A DNA stretch of 64,000 bases. Source: Planococcus circulans (GTDB lineage: Bacteria; Bacillota; Bacilli; Bacillales_A; Planococcaceae). The notes beneath the pieces are model-generated. The model was not told the origin of the DNA, did not search any database, and was given only the letters and a program-made list of their open reading frames with translations. The translations under genes and the position numbers were made by a program. How positions within the stretch are numbered: position 1 is the stretch's first letter; every line of letters starts with the position of its first letter. Positions 16,495 to 24,496 of the stretch are shown piece by piece. The DNA lies in contig NZ_JAIQCL010000008.1 of the NCBI RefSeq assembly GCF_020023385.1, forward strand, positions 1 through 64,000, given 5' to 3'.

Positions 16495-19071
16495 ATGCAA
16501 AAGCTACGCCCTGCTCTTCTTCTGTTATTCTTCAGTTTCCTGCTGTCGGCGATTGGCCACTTTGTTTTTCTTCATCAGTGGACACGCAGCCATTTCATGG
16601 TGGGAGTCAATGATGGGCTTTCACAAATGATGCCTTTCAAGCATCTGTTATACGAACAATATACCCGAGGAGAGTTTTTCTATTCATTTGATTTCGGCTT
16701 GGGGGCAGGCACGTTCAGTGAGCTGTCTTATTATTTCTCCACATCCATCGTTTTTCTGATTTCGGTGGTGATCGTTTTCCTATTCGAGATAAGCAACATC
16801 ATCCAGACGACAGACGTACTGTTCTGGGCAAATGCTGCCGTCTTTATCAGTATCGTCCGTCTGGCAGCTGTATTGTTCATCACTACACGCCTGTTCATGT
16901 ACATGAAGCTGTCAAAGCCGGCAGCTCTTTTGGGGGCTTCCCTCTATGGCATCTCGGGCATGTATTTCCGCCACGCCACCTACTGGGAGTTTTTCGCGGA
17001 CGCTTTCCTATGGTTGCCGATCCTCCTGTTTGGTGTCGAAAAAATCTTCCGTGAACAAAAGCCCGGCTGGTTTTTGGCCGCGGTCGCAGTTTCAATGATC
17101 GACAATTTCTATTTTGCCTACATCAACCTTTTGTTGACCGGCCTCTATATCCTTTTCCGCTTGTTCATCCCACTAAGTGAAGGTGGCGAGGACAAGAAAA
17201 AAGCAGTGATGCATTTTGCTGTTGCCGGCCTGGTGGGCGCTGGCATCAGTGCCGTTTCTTTCGTTCCCGCTGTCTATGCGTACCTAAACAACCATAGGCC
17301 GCCTTTTCAGCAGGAGATTCCATGGATCGATTTAACGGATAATATTCTTTTCAGCAGTCGTTTTATCGTCCTGCCGGCGTTTTTCATCCTGCTGTTGTTT
17401 TGCGGCTTTCTTTATCGCCATAAAACGTTTCGCTTGTTTGCGCTTCTTGGCATAGCAGGCATCCTTATGCACCACAGCCCATTAATCGGCAGCGCCTTCA
17501 ACGGTTTCTCCGCCCCCCAATACCGTTGGGAATATTTTTTATCCCTGGTTGCAGGAGGTGCCGTTGCCGTTGCATTCGATCAATTGCATAAATTCACGCT
17601 GCAGCGTTTTGCCATTGCCGCTGTTTTTGCGATTTTCTGTTTTGCGCTTTACGCTTCAGCAGATGAATATTTTATCATCGATTCACCGACTTCCCTAGTA
17701 GCTTTTGGCAGCCTGCTGCTTACGCTGCTGCTGTTGTTTTTTTACATCCAATTCAAAAAGCCATTGTTTAAAATCCTGTTGATGACTTCGCTGTTTGCTT
17801 GGGTTTTGATCTTTTCCAACCTCTACCAGACAGAAAAGCTCCTGGAAGATGGTGATATTTCCCAGGTCAACGAAGAGCTGATGACTGGGGCTGACTATGA
17901 TGATCCGGAAATAAATGAACTGCTGGATTACATTCATGCCAAAGAATCAGATGGGCCTTACCGTACTGAGTGGATGGAAGGCGTGCGCAACAATACGCCC
18001 ATTGTTCAGGATTTCCAGGGATTGAGTACGTATTCCAGCATTTTAAATAAAAACTTATTGTATTTTTACTTATACGATCTTGAAATTGATATGGGACGTG
18101 AAAGCGTCAGCCGCTATGCAACACTTGGCAATCGGGCGAATCTGTACAGTCTGCTGCAGGGTAAATACGTCATCCGTCCACACGGAGACGAAAACATTCC
18201 ATACGGCTTCACTGAAATCCAATCCAGTGAAAATTTTGCTGTCTATGAAAACAGTTATGTACTGCCTTTTGCCCGATCCACTTCCAAAGTTTATCAGGAG
18301 CAGCAATTAGCCGGAATGTCTCCACTGATGCGTGAGCAGGCCATGCTGACAGGCATTGTGCTTGATCAGGATTCAGACGCTGAACGGCTGCCATCAGACG
18401 GCAATTCTGTCGGCTTTGGGACTACAGCAATCGGTGGAACTTACGATGATGGGCTATTAGAAGTAACTGAAGGCACCGGTGGTTTAAATTTACGTTTGGA
18501 GAACCCGCCGGAATCCGACGGTGATTTGTTTGTCTCCTTCCATTTGGAAAATACGGCAGCGGATCAAGGCTTTCCACTCCAGGTCAATGGCTATCGCACC
18601 ACCAGAAAATCCAATCAGTCGGTCTACAAAACCTTTGTAGACGATCTCACAATCCGAATCCCGGCTGCTCAACAAGTTGAGCTCCGCCTCCCGGAAGGAA
18701 CATATGAATTGACGGATATCCAATTGTATTCGGAGACTTATGAGATCTTGCGGGAGCAAGCCGATCAGCCTGACCTTTCCAGCAACTTAATAATCGAAGG
18801 CAGCCATGTCAGCCTTGATTATTCCAATGCAGAAAATGACGATTACTTAAAATTGTCCATTCCTTACGAACGCGGATGGCATGCATCCGTTAATGGAGAA
18901 GAAGTGAAAGTGCTGAAAGCAGATTATGCTTTTGTTGCAGTTCCCTTGGAAACAGGCGAAAACACCATCTCCTTCACTTATCGGCCACCATTCTTTAAGC
19001 CGGCCGCTGCAATAAGTGTCCTATCGACACTTATTGGGTTGTTAATTGTTTTCCGCAAAAGAATAAGATGA
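16495..19071 (+). CDS. YfhO family GT-C membrane glycosyltransferase
   Basis: 858 residues. Roughly twelve membrane helices occupy residues 1-430, with an early acidic motif in the first outer loop (GVNDGLSQMMPF, then FDFGLGAGTFSELSYY). A large extracellular beta-rich domain and a final helix near 838-855 follow. YfhO enzymes transfer sugar from the flipped lipid carrier onto lipoteichoic acid outside the membrane. It lies 19 bp after the gtrA-like gene and completes the three-gene system; only a weak ribosome site (GGTGA) is seen. An LtaS-like polymerase gene at 31350-33170 supplies the plausible acceptor. Confidence 0.92.
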   Translation: MQKLRPALLLLFFSFLLSAIGHFVFLHQWTRSHFMVGVNDGLSQMMPFKHLLYEQYTRGEFFYSFDFGLGAGTFSELSYYFSTSIVFLISVVIVFLFEISNIIQTTDVLFWANAAVFISIVRLAAVLFITTRLFMYMKLSKPAALLGASLYGISGMYFRHATYWEFFADAFLWLPILLFGVEKIFREQKPGWFLAAVAVSMIDNFYFAYINLLLTGLYILFRLFIPLSEGGEDKKKAVMHFAVAGLVGAGISAVSFVPAVYAYLNNHRPPFQQEIPWIDLTDNILFSSRFIVLPAFFILLLFCGFLYRHKTFRLFALLGIAGILMHHSPLIGSAFNGFSAPQYRWEYFLSLVAGGAVAVAFDQLHKFTLQRFAIAAVFAIFCFALYASADEYFIIDSPTSLVAFGSLLLTLLLLFFYIQFKKPLFKILLMTSLFAWVLIFSNLYQTEKLLEDGDISQVNEELMTGADYDDPEINELLDYIHAKESDGPYRTEWMEGVRNNTPIVQDFQGLSTYSSILNKNLLYFYLYDLEIDMGRESVSRYATLGNRANLYSLLQGKYVIRPHGDENIPYGFTEIQSSENFAVYENSYVLPFARSTSKVYQEQQLAGMSPLMREQAMLTGIVLDQDSDAERLPSDGNSVGFGTTAIGGTYDDGLLEVTEGTGGLNLRLENPPESDGDLFVSFHLENTAADQGFPLQVNGYRTTRKSNQSVYKTFVDDLTIRIPAAQQVELRLPEGTYELTDIQLYSETYEILREQADQPDLSSNLIIEGSHVSLDYSNAENDDYLKLSIPYERGWHASVNGEEVKVLKADYAFVAVPLETGENTISFTYRPPFFKPAAAISVLSTLIGLLIVFRKRIR

Positions 19072-19112
19072 AACTTCTTTATCCTACAAAAGAATCCATT
19101 TCAGAAAATTGC

Positions 19113-19138
19113 GTTTATTTCCCCGTGAATATGTGTAA
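19113..19138 (+). promoter_or_regulatory. Weak sigma-B-like promoter before the SOD-like gene
   Basis: GTTTAT (19113-19118), 14-bp spacer, GTGTAA (19133-19138), where the consensus would be GTTTAA and GGGTAA. It is reported because neighbouring stress genes have clearer copies. Confidence 0.3.
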
Positions 19139-19172
19139 GGTAGAATAACATGATTACGAGGGAGGAGTTCAG

Positions 19173-19814
19173 ATGAAGCGTTGGCTTATGCTTATTTTAG
19201 CACTGGCTTTTTTATTATTTTTGACAGCCTGTGGCAACGAAAGCGCAGAAGACCCACCAACAGAATCTGACGGCGCAACAGAACAGGAACCTGAAGACGA
19301 TGGAGATGACTTGCCGCAGCTCGGAGACGAGACAGACGAGGAAAGCAGTGAAGAAATTCTAATGCTGACTGTTGAAATGATGGACAGTGATGGAAATGCA
19401 ATTGGCACCGCAGAATTATCTGGAGAAGAGGCTGGTGTGATGGTAGCACTTGAAGTGGAAGGCTTGGAGGAAGGCATGCACGGCATTCATTTCCATGAAA
19501 CCGGCATGTGTGAAGCTCCTGATTTCGAATCAGCTGGCGGCCATTTTAATCCGACCGACGCTATGCATGGCATAGATAATCCGGATGGACCGCATGCTGG
19601 AGATTTGCCGAATATTGAAGTAAGCGATGATGGCACGGCTTCGCAGGAGTTTACAGCTGAAAATGTGACACTCGCAATCGGCGAGGAAAACTCTCTGCTT
19701 AAAGAAGGCGGAACGGCGCTTGTCATCCATGCAGGAGAAGATGATCAAATGACGGACCCATCCGGTGACTCCGGCGATAGAATTGCCTGCGGAGTAGTTA
19801 CTGGAGAGTCATGA
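19173..19814 (+). CDS. Cu/Zn superoxide dismutase family lipoprotein
   Basis: 213 residues. The signal peptide ends in lipobox LTAC (Cys20), followed by an acidic linker (about 22-60) and a SodC-like domain. All expected metal ligands can be placed: His106, His108, His124 and His186 for copper; His124, His132, His141 and Asp144 for zinc. Arg203 and the Cys113/Cys206 pair also match SodC. It should act on superoxide at the outer face of the membrane. GGGAGGAG precedes the ATG. It is monocistronic, bounded by a terminator. Confidence 0.9.
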   Translation: MKRWLMLILALAFLLFLTACGNESAEDPPTESDGATEQEPEDDGDDLPQLGDETDEESSEEILMLTVEMMDSDGNAIGTAELSGEEAGVMVALEVEGLEEGMHGIHFHETGMCEAPDFESAGGHFNPTDAMHGIDNPDGPHAGDLPNIEVSDDGTASQEFTAENVTLAIGEENSLLKEGGTALVIHAGEDDQMTDPSGDSGDRIACGVVTGES

Positions 19815-19842
19815 AAATTTTACTGAACCAGCTTCAAGTCCG

Positions 19843-19880
19843 AACGGAAACACCTCTACAATTGGGTGTTTCCGTTTTTC
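19843..19880 (+). terminator. Terminator after the SOD-like gene
   Basis: 12-bp stem AACGGAAACACC / GGTGTTTCCGTT, ten-base loop, TTTTT-C tail. Confidence 0.9.
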
Positions 19881-19920
19881 TTTCCTTATGAACAGTGGTT
19901 TTCCAGATAATTGCTTTTGT

Positions 19921-19945
19921 GTTTAAGTGAAACAACAGCGGGAAT
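19921..19945 (+). promoter_or_regulatory. Sigma-B promoter of the SDR gene
   Basis: GTTTAA (19921-19926), 13-bp spacer, GGGAAT (19940-19945): the -35 is a perfect match and the -10 is one base off GGGTAT. It lies 40 bp upstream of the SDR start. Confidence 0.8.
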
Positions 19946-19984
19946 AAGGAACATGACGCTAGTTAATTTTAAGGAGGATTCGTT

Positions 19985-20860
19985 ATGGCTAAAGACAAAT
20001 TCGAAGAAATTGATGAACAGGTGGATCCGCAGGAACAATCAAAGCAACCCGGTTTAGAAGAGCAAATGGATCCTGAACCGATTTACGATGACAAAGACTA
20101 TAAAGGCTCCGGGAAACTGGAAGGCAAAGTCGCCCTCATTACAGGAGGAGATAGTGGAATTGGACGCGCTGTCGCTGTCGCATATGCAAAAGAAGGCGCC
20201 AACGTTGCCATCGCCTATCTTAATGAGGATGAAGACGCTGATCAAACGATTAAAGCGATTGAAGCTTACGGGGCTAAAGGCGCTAAATTTGCGACAGATG
20301 TCAGTGATGTTGAAAATTGCAATCAGCTTATAGTGGACGTCATTTCTGAATTCGGCCAATTGAACATTTTGGTCAATAATGCCGGAAAACAGTTTCCACA
20401 GGATGATTTCCTTGCCATTAGTCCAGACCAGTTAATGGAGACTTTTTCAACCAATATTTTCAGTATGTTCTATTTGACGCAGGCTGCCTTGCCGCATCTT
20501 CAAAAAGGCGACAGCATCATCAATACATCATCCGTCACAGCTTATCGCGGCTCTCCAGAACTGATTGATTATTCATCAACCAAAGGAGCAATCACGAGCT
20601 TTACCCGCTCCTTGTCCGCCAATATCGCGGAGCAAGGCATCCGGGTGAATTCAGTCGCGCCGGGTCCGATTTGGACACCACTGATTCCAGCGACTTTCGG
20701 TGCAGAAAAAGTTGGAGAACATGGTGGAGACACACCGATGGAACGGCGTGGACAGCCGTCAGAACTGGCTCCTGCCTATGTCTATCTGGCTTCCAAGGAC
20801 TCCACCTACGTGACTGGCCAGGCCATTCATGTAAATGGCGGAGATTATATCAGTTCCTGA
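19985..20860 (+). CDS. SDR family oxidoreductase, general stress protein 39-like
   Basis: 291 residues. An acidic N-terminal extension of about 45 residues (EQVDPQEQSKQPGLEEQMDP) precedes the Rossmann fold: ITGGDSGIGRAVA nucleotide loop (about 53-65), VNNAG, catalytic Ser in NTSSVT and Tyr/Lys in YSSTKGA. The extension and sequence match the YdaD/YhdF/GsiB-era general stress dehydrogenases of Bacillus. The substrate is unknown. AAGGAGG lies seven bases before the ATG, and the clear sigma-B promoter upstream fits a stress role. Confidence 0.92.
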   Translation: MAKDKFEEIDEQVDPQEQSKQPGLEEQMDPEPIYDDKDYKGSGKLEGKVALITGGDSGIGRAVAVAYAKEGANVAIAYLNEDEDADQTIKAIEAYGAKGAKFATDVSDVENCNQLIVDVISEFGQLNILVNNAGKQFPQDDFLAISPDQLMETFSTNIFSMFYLTQAALPHLQKGDSIINTSSVTAYRGSPELIDYSSTKGAITSFTRSLSANIAEQGIRVNSVAPGPIWTPLIPATFGAEKVGEHGGDTPMERRGQPSELAPAYVYLASKDSTYVTGQAIHVNGGDYISS

Positions 20861-20866
20861 ATATCA

Positions 20867-20895
20867 CTGACCTGGCATTTGCCGGGTCAGTTTTT
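20867..20895 (+). terminator. Terminator after the SDR gene
   Basis: Stem CTGACCTGGC / GCCGGGTCAG with one G-T pair, ATTT loop, TTTTT tail. Confidence 0.9.
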
Positions 20896-20979
20896 AAATC
20901 CTTTTTTACTTGACGAAACGCGTCGGGGAAAAGAGGGAAACTTCTCACAAGCCCCTTGTATGACGCAGACCATCTGCTT

Positions 20980-21675
20980 TCACGCCTCCCTCACTGGCGT
21001 ATAAAACCTTGTTTTTTGCCCTTTTGAATAATGGGCCATCGGAAGATGATGATGGAGCGAAACAGGAAGATACGAAGCCATTGTGTTTTGATGGATCTGG
21101 CCTTTTAAATAATGGAGCGTCCAGGGTGGATGTGTAATATCCACTCGATACAGCTGCTCTTTCGGTTTTGTCCACAAACAATAACGTTCCGTCAGCCACT
21201 GCTCGATGGAGCTTGGTGCAATGGGCTTTGCATCTTCTTTAAAGGTCATTCTAAAAGATTCCGGAAAGTGATCTTTTTCGATTCTTTTGCTGGTGAATGT
21301 CCGGTGTCCCGCTTTCTTTGACATGCTCATATCAGCATGCCGATATGGCAGAAAACCGCCGAGAGAAGCAGCTAGTACGGCAAGCCGGCTGTCCGCATCC
21401 AAGCTGAAGAAATACACGCCTTGCTTATTTTTGTATTTCACATACGTCCTGACGTTCAGCTCCAGATAGGAACGTGTACTTGGAACTGGCGGAAGCAATC
21501 GAAGACGTGTAGCTTTTGCACGGAACAGCACGACACCAATCCAAGCTCGATTATCGTATAAATCGATTTCCAACTCTGCCGGCACAAAACGACTCAGCCA
21601 ACTCACTTCGACCGGCCAGTGCAAAAAAACCACATCTTTCCACTTCTGCTTCATGATCCAGGCTCTTTTTGACAC
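20980..21675 (-). CDS. YqjF-like DUF2071 protein
   Basis: 231 residues. It matches the DUF2071/COG3361 family (B. subtilis YqjF): conserved VVFLHWPVEVSWLSRFVP at the N-terminus, WIGVVLFRA, then YLELNVRTYV and a GVYFFSLDAD strand. Function is unknown; the fold resembles acetoacetate-decarboxylase-like barrels. The start is the GTG at 21675 with GGAGGG four to nine bases upstream; an ATG seven codons later is an alternative. It is single, on the opposite strand to the SDR gene and downstream of the catalase terminator. Confidence 0.85.
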   Translation of the reverse strand: MSKRAWIMKQKWKDVVFLHWPVEVSWLSRFVPAELEIDLYDNRAWIGVVLFRAKATRLRLLPPVPSTRSYLELNVRTYVKYKNKQGVYFFSLDADSRLAVLAASLGGFLPYRHADMSMSKKAGHRTFTSKRIEKDHFPESFRMTFKEDAKPIAPSSIEQWLTERYCLWTKPKEQLYRVDITHPPWTLHYLKGQIHQNTMASYLPVSLHHHLPMAHYSKGQKTRFYTPVREA

Positions 21676-21721
21676 GATCCCTCCACCCTTTCTTTTGAAG
21701 AAATTGTACGGAAGAACAAAA

Positions 21722-21764
21722 GAGGCTGCCCCTAAGCCATTGCATATGACTTTAGGACAGCCTC
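21722..21764 (-). terminator. Terminator after the Mn-catalase gene
   Basis: GAGGCTG / CAGCCTC stem with an inner CCTAA / TTAGG helix and TTTTGTT tail on the minus strand. Confidence 0.75.
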
Positions 21765-21771
21765 AAAAGGG

Positions 21772-22590
21772 TTATTTCAGTTTATCTTCCGGCAATGAAT
21801 TATGGGCTTCCGGTGGAGCTGGCTTCAGTTCAGGTTTAGTGCTGAAGGGCTCTGGTTTGCCGAATTTAAATTCGTGGCCATCCGGTGCAGGCTCATGCAT
21901 CCACTTGAGCTCTTTGCTGCTTTCAGAGTTCGTGTAAAGAGTATGGGAGTATTCAGTTGCTTCCCATTCTGGCGGAAGTGTTCCAGGCACAATCGGACCT
22001 TCTTTCGCTTCCAATTCTTTTATAGCAGCAAGCCATTGGTTTTGGTGCATCGTATCACGTGCCAAGAGGAAAGAAAACAGGTCTTTCACACCTTTGTCGT
22101 CTGTCATGCTGTAGAGACGGGCTACCTGCAGGCGCCCCTGTGATTCTGCATTGACATTGGCACGGAAATCCGCCAATAAATTACCGCTCGCTACGATATA
22201 TCCCGCGTTCCAAGGAACCCCATTGCTGTCTTTTGGGGAAGCACCTAATCCATGGACGATGGCATGCTGCGGATTCATGCCGCCCATGATTGCTCCGACA
22301 ATCGGATCGCTGGCAGCTTTTTCCTGTTCGTAAACAGGTGCCCCTTCAAGGAGCCTTGCCACCATAGTTGCCAGCATTTCAATATGCCCCAACTCCTGCG
22401 TTCCTGTATCCATCAGCAAATCTCTGTACTTTTCGTTTCCTCTTGTGCTCCACCCTTGGAATAAGTATTGCATGGCAACTGACATTTCGCCGAATTGCCC
22501 GCCGATCAATTCCTGTACTTGTTTAGCGAACACCGGATCTGGAGCGTCCGGTTTAGCGTGGTATTGAAGTTCTCCTGTATGAAAAAACAT
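21772..22590 (-). CDS. Manganese catalase family protein
   Basis: 272 residues. The dimanganese ligands can be placed at Glu35, Glu66, His69, Glu149 and His182 (motifs GEMSVAMQYL, TQELGHIEML, NVNAESQGR, RDTMHQNQW). It should break down hydrogen peroxide in the cytoplasm. The C-terminal tail (about 215-272) is Pro/Glu/Lys rich, as in YdbD-type members. It is co-transcribed with the upstream repeat-protein gene (22 bp gap) from a sigma-B-type promoter, and has its own terminator. Confidence 0.92.
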   Translation of the reverse strand: MFFHTGELQYHAKPDAPDPVFAKQVQELIGGQFGEMSVAMQYLFQGWSTRGNEKYRDLLMDTGTQELGHIEMLATMVARLLEGAPVYEQEKAASDPIVGAIMGGMNPQHAIVHGLGASPKDSNGVPWNAGYIVASGNLLADFRANVNAESQGRLQVARLYSMTDDKGVKDLFSFLLARDTMHQNQWLAAIKELEAKEGPIVPGTLPPEWEATEYSHTLYTNSESSKELKWMHEPAPDGHEFKFGKPEPFSTKPELKPAPPEAHNSLPEDKLK

Positions 22591-22612
22591 AAATAAAACC
22601 TCCTGTTTGATT

Positions 22613-22897
22613 TTAGTTTTCGTCTTCGGAGCCTATGCGCCCTTTACTGTCAGGCTTAACATCTTCTGGATGTCCACCATCGTAATCAGAGTCATTTCCG
22701 CCTGCATTATAAGAATCGCCGGTTTGTTGTTTCTGCTGCTTTTCTTTTTGCTGTTTACTCAAAGCATCTTCCGGATGTCCGCCGTCATAATCAGAGTCAT
22801 TTCCTCCAGCATTGAAATTTTTCTTTTCTTCAACTGAATTCTGACCTGTAGATTCTGTATTTTTTGAAGTCCGTTGCTTCTTCTGCTCTTTGTCCAT
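22613..22897 (-). CDS. Small hydrophilic protein with two GGNDSDYDGGHPED repeats
   Basis: 94 residues, no membrane segment or cysteine, very rich in Gly, Asp, Lys and Gln. The motif NAGGNDSDYDGGHPED occurs twice, separated by a Lys/Gln linker (SKQQKEKQQKQQTGDS). The two DNA copies (22661-22710 and 22764-22813) differ mostly at third codon positions, which argues for translated, selected sequence. The ATG at 22897 is used; AAAGGAGG lies nine bases upstream, whereas the earlier ATG abuts it. I do not recognise the family. A metal-binding or desiccation/stress-protein role is conceivable, because it shares a sigma-B-type promoter with Mn-catalase. Confidence 0.75.
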   Translation of the reverse strand: MDKEQKKQRTSKNTESTGQNSVEEKKNFNAGGNDSDYDGGHPEDALSKQQKEKQQKQQTGDSYNAGGNDSDYDGGHPEDVKPDSKGRIGSEDEN

Positions 22898-22942
22898 TCC
22901 CTCCATCCTCCTTTAATTTCAGTATGACTCTGCATTATATTT

Positions 22943-22967
22943 CTACCCTGCTCCGATTTTTTAAAAC
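22943..22967 (-). promoter_or_regulatory. Sigma-B promoter of the repeat-protein/Mn-catalase operon
   Basis: Minus-strand GTTTTA (22962-22967), 13-bp spacer, GGGTAG (22943-22948), about 45 bp before the start codon. Confidence 0.7.
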
Positions 22968-23023
22968 CATATTCTGTATTTTTTCAACGTCACTGTAAAC
23001 TGCTGTTACCACTTATTAAAATA

Positions 23024-23058
23024 AAAAAAGCCGGAAACGTTAGCTTTCCGGCTTTTTT
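23024..23058. terminator. Terminator after ohr
   Basis: Stem AGCCGGAAA / TTTCCGGCT flanked by A and T tracts; works in both directions, mainly ending the minus-strand hydroperoxide resistance gene. Confidence 0.9.
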
Positions 23059-23065
23059 GGAATTC

Positions 23066-23485
23066 TTATACTATTTTCAATTCTACGTCCACATTGCCTC
23101 TTGTTGCTTTGGAGTAAGGGCAGAACGCATGTGCTTTTTCTACAAGGTCTTTCGCTGTCGCTTCATCGACACCTTCCAAATGGGCATTCAGTGTGACACC
23201 GATTTTAAAACCATCGTTGCCTTCATCTTTTAGGAAATGCACATCGGCTTTGATGGAAGTGCTTGAAACATCCGCTTTTTCTCTTTTGATGATTAGGTTC
23301 AAGGCTCCGTCAAAACAAGCTGAATAGCCTGCTGCAAATAATTGTTCAGGATTCGTGCCTTCTCCTCCGGGACCGCCCAATTCTTTCGGCGAGACCAATT
23401 GAAGATCCAATACATTGTCTTCGGAAACGACTCTTCCTTCACGGCCACCAGTGGCTGTGACAGATGTTGTGAATAATGCTGACAT
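23066..23485 (-). CDS. Organic hydroperoxide resistance protein (Ohr/OsmC family)
   Basis: 139 residues starting MSALFTTSVTATGGREGRV. The catalytic cysteine is Cys57 in AAGYSACF and the resolving cysteine Cys122 in FCPYSKATRGN; both Ohr signatures are intact. It reduces organic hydroperoxides using dihydrolipoyl thiols. The ATG at 23485 matches the family start, with AGAGG upstream; a longer in-frame reading upstream is not supported. No OhrR repressor gene is adjacent. Confidence 0.93.
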   Translation of the reverse strand: MSALFTTSVTATGGREGRVVSEDNVLDLQLVSPKELGGPGGEGTNPEQLFAAGYSACFDGALNLIIKREKADVSSTSIKADVHFLKDEGNDGFKIGVTLNAHLEGVDEATAKDLVEKAHAFCPYSKATRGNVDVELKIV

Positions 23486-23552
23486 TTTTCCAACCTCTTT
23501 CCTGATTAGTATTTGAGAACAGTTAAAACTTACCTCTAATTCCAATACAGAG

Positions 23553-24395
23553 TCAACTGATATGGTTTTCACTTGCGGTTTTTTGTGTAATGAAATTTAA
23601 GGCTCTCTCAATGGTAGAAAAAGTGATTAAGCGGCTGTCCCGATCCAAGTCGTTTGCAAATTGCTGGGCAGCTGCTGGGGAGATACCTGTTACATAAAGA
23701 TTGCTTCCCATAATTCGCAACGCTTCGTAAATCTGTGTGAACCAATAAAGGGGCGATTTTTCATTCCATGACAAGCCGGTGATATCGATGATGGCATGTT
23801 CAATGCGATGCTCCTGCACATATTCACATATTTTCACTTTCAAGGTTTCAAAGCGTTGCAGATTCATCGTCCCTACAAGTGCGACGGTCGCCACATTTTC
23901 CTGTACGGATAAAATCGGCAGCATCAACTTTTCAATTTCGTCTTCGTTGGCCATGATTGCCTGTTGCTGAGAACGTTCAAGTGTAATGTCTGTTTGAGTA
24001 CCGATGAAATACAGCTTGTCCTCTATACGGACAGGTTCGATGGCAAGGCGATTCCAAAATGGCGAACCGTCTTTGCGGTAATTCTGCAACGTCAAGATGA
24101 CCTTTTTTTCGTCCGCAATGGCTTCTTTCATTTTTTGAATATCTTCTTTTGCGGTTCCCGGTCCCTGCAAGAATCGGCAATTGCGTCCAATCACTTCTTC
24201 TTGTGTATATCCTGTCATTTCGATAAAGGTTTTATTGGTATAAATAATCGGATTGTCGTGCTGCGACGGATCGGTCACAATAGTACCCACTTTACTGCCA
24301 TCAAGCATGGCTTCAAGTAAGGTCACCTGGGTTTTCTGGGTTAACTCTTTCAAGCGGTCCACCTCATCTTTCGTATCATGGAATAATCGTAGCAT
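23553..24395 (-). CDS. ytvA: YtvA-like LOV-STAS blue-light photoreceptor
   Basis: 280 residues. A PAS/LOV domain at about 27-130 carries the flavin-adduct motif GRNCRFLQG (photoactive Cys73) plus LQNYRKDGSPFWN and GTQTDIT. A STAS domain follows at about 165-270 (IIDITGLSW). This is the layout of YtvA, which joins the stressosome and signals blue light to sigma-B. The ATG at 24395 is the best start; the longer upstream reading runs through the promoter region and is rejected. It is divergent from the DJ-1-like gene and shares a symmetric promoter with it. Confidence 0.92.
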   Translation of the reverse strand: MLRLFHDTKDEVDRLKELTQKTQVTLLEAMLDGSKVGTIVTDPSQHDNPIIYTNKTFIEMTGYTQEEVIGRNCRFLQGPGTAKEDIQKMKEAIADEKKVILTLQNYRKDGSPFWNRLAIEPVRIEDKLYFIGTQTDITLERSQQQAIMANEDEIEKLMLPILSVQENVATVALVGTMNLQRFETLKVKICEYVQEHRIEHAIIDITGLSWNEKSPLYWFTQIYEALRIMGSNLYVTGISPAAAQQFANDLDRDSRLITFSTIERALNFITQKTASENHIS

Positions 24396-24433
24396 ATCTC
24401 TGCAACTGAATCCATGAACTCCCCCGTTGCCAC

Positions 24434-24468
24434 GTTTCAGGATTTCCCTATAGGGTAAATGAAGAAAC
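24434..24468. promoter_or_regulatory. Overlapping bidirectional sigma-B-type promoter
   Basis: Plus strand: GTTTCA (24434-24439), 13-bp spacer, GGGTAA (24453-24458), toward the DJ-1-like gene. Minus strand: GTTTCT (24463-24468), 14-bp spacer, GGGAAA (24443-24448), toward ytvA. The two -10 elements are arranged head-to-tail around the palindrome CCCTATAGGG, and GTTTC/GAAAC arms bound the whole element. Confidence 0.7.
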
Positions 24469-24496
24469 AAGGACTTTCTAAAAGTAGGAGGAAGAT

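Noticed and set aside
22661-22813. CRISPR-like array (two 50-bp repeats)
   Set aside because: Only two copies, inside a translated ORF with third-position changes; protein repeats, not CRISPR.
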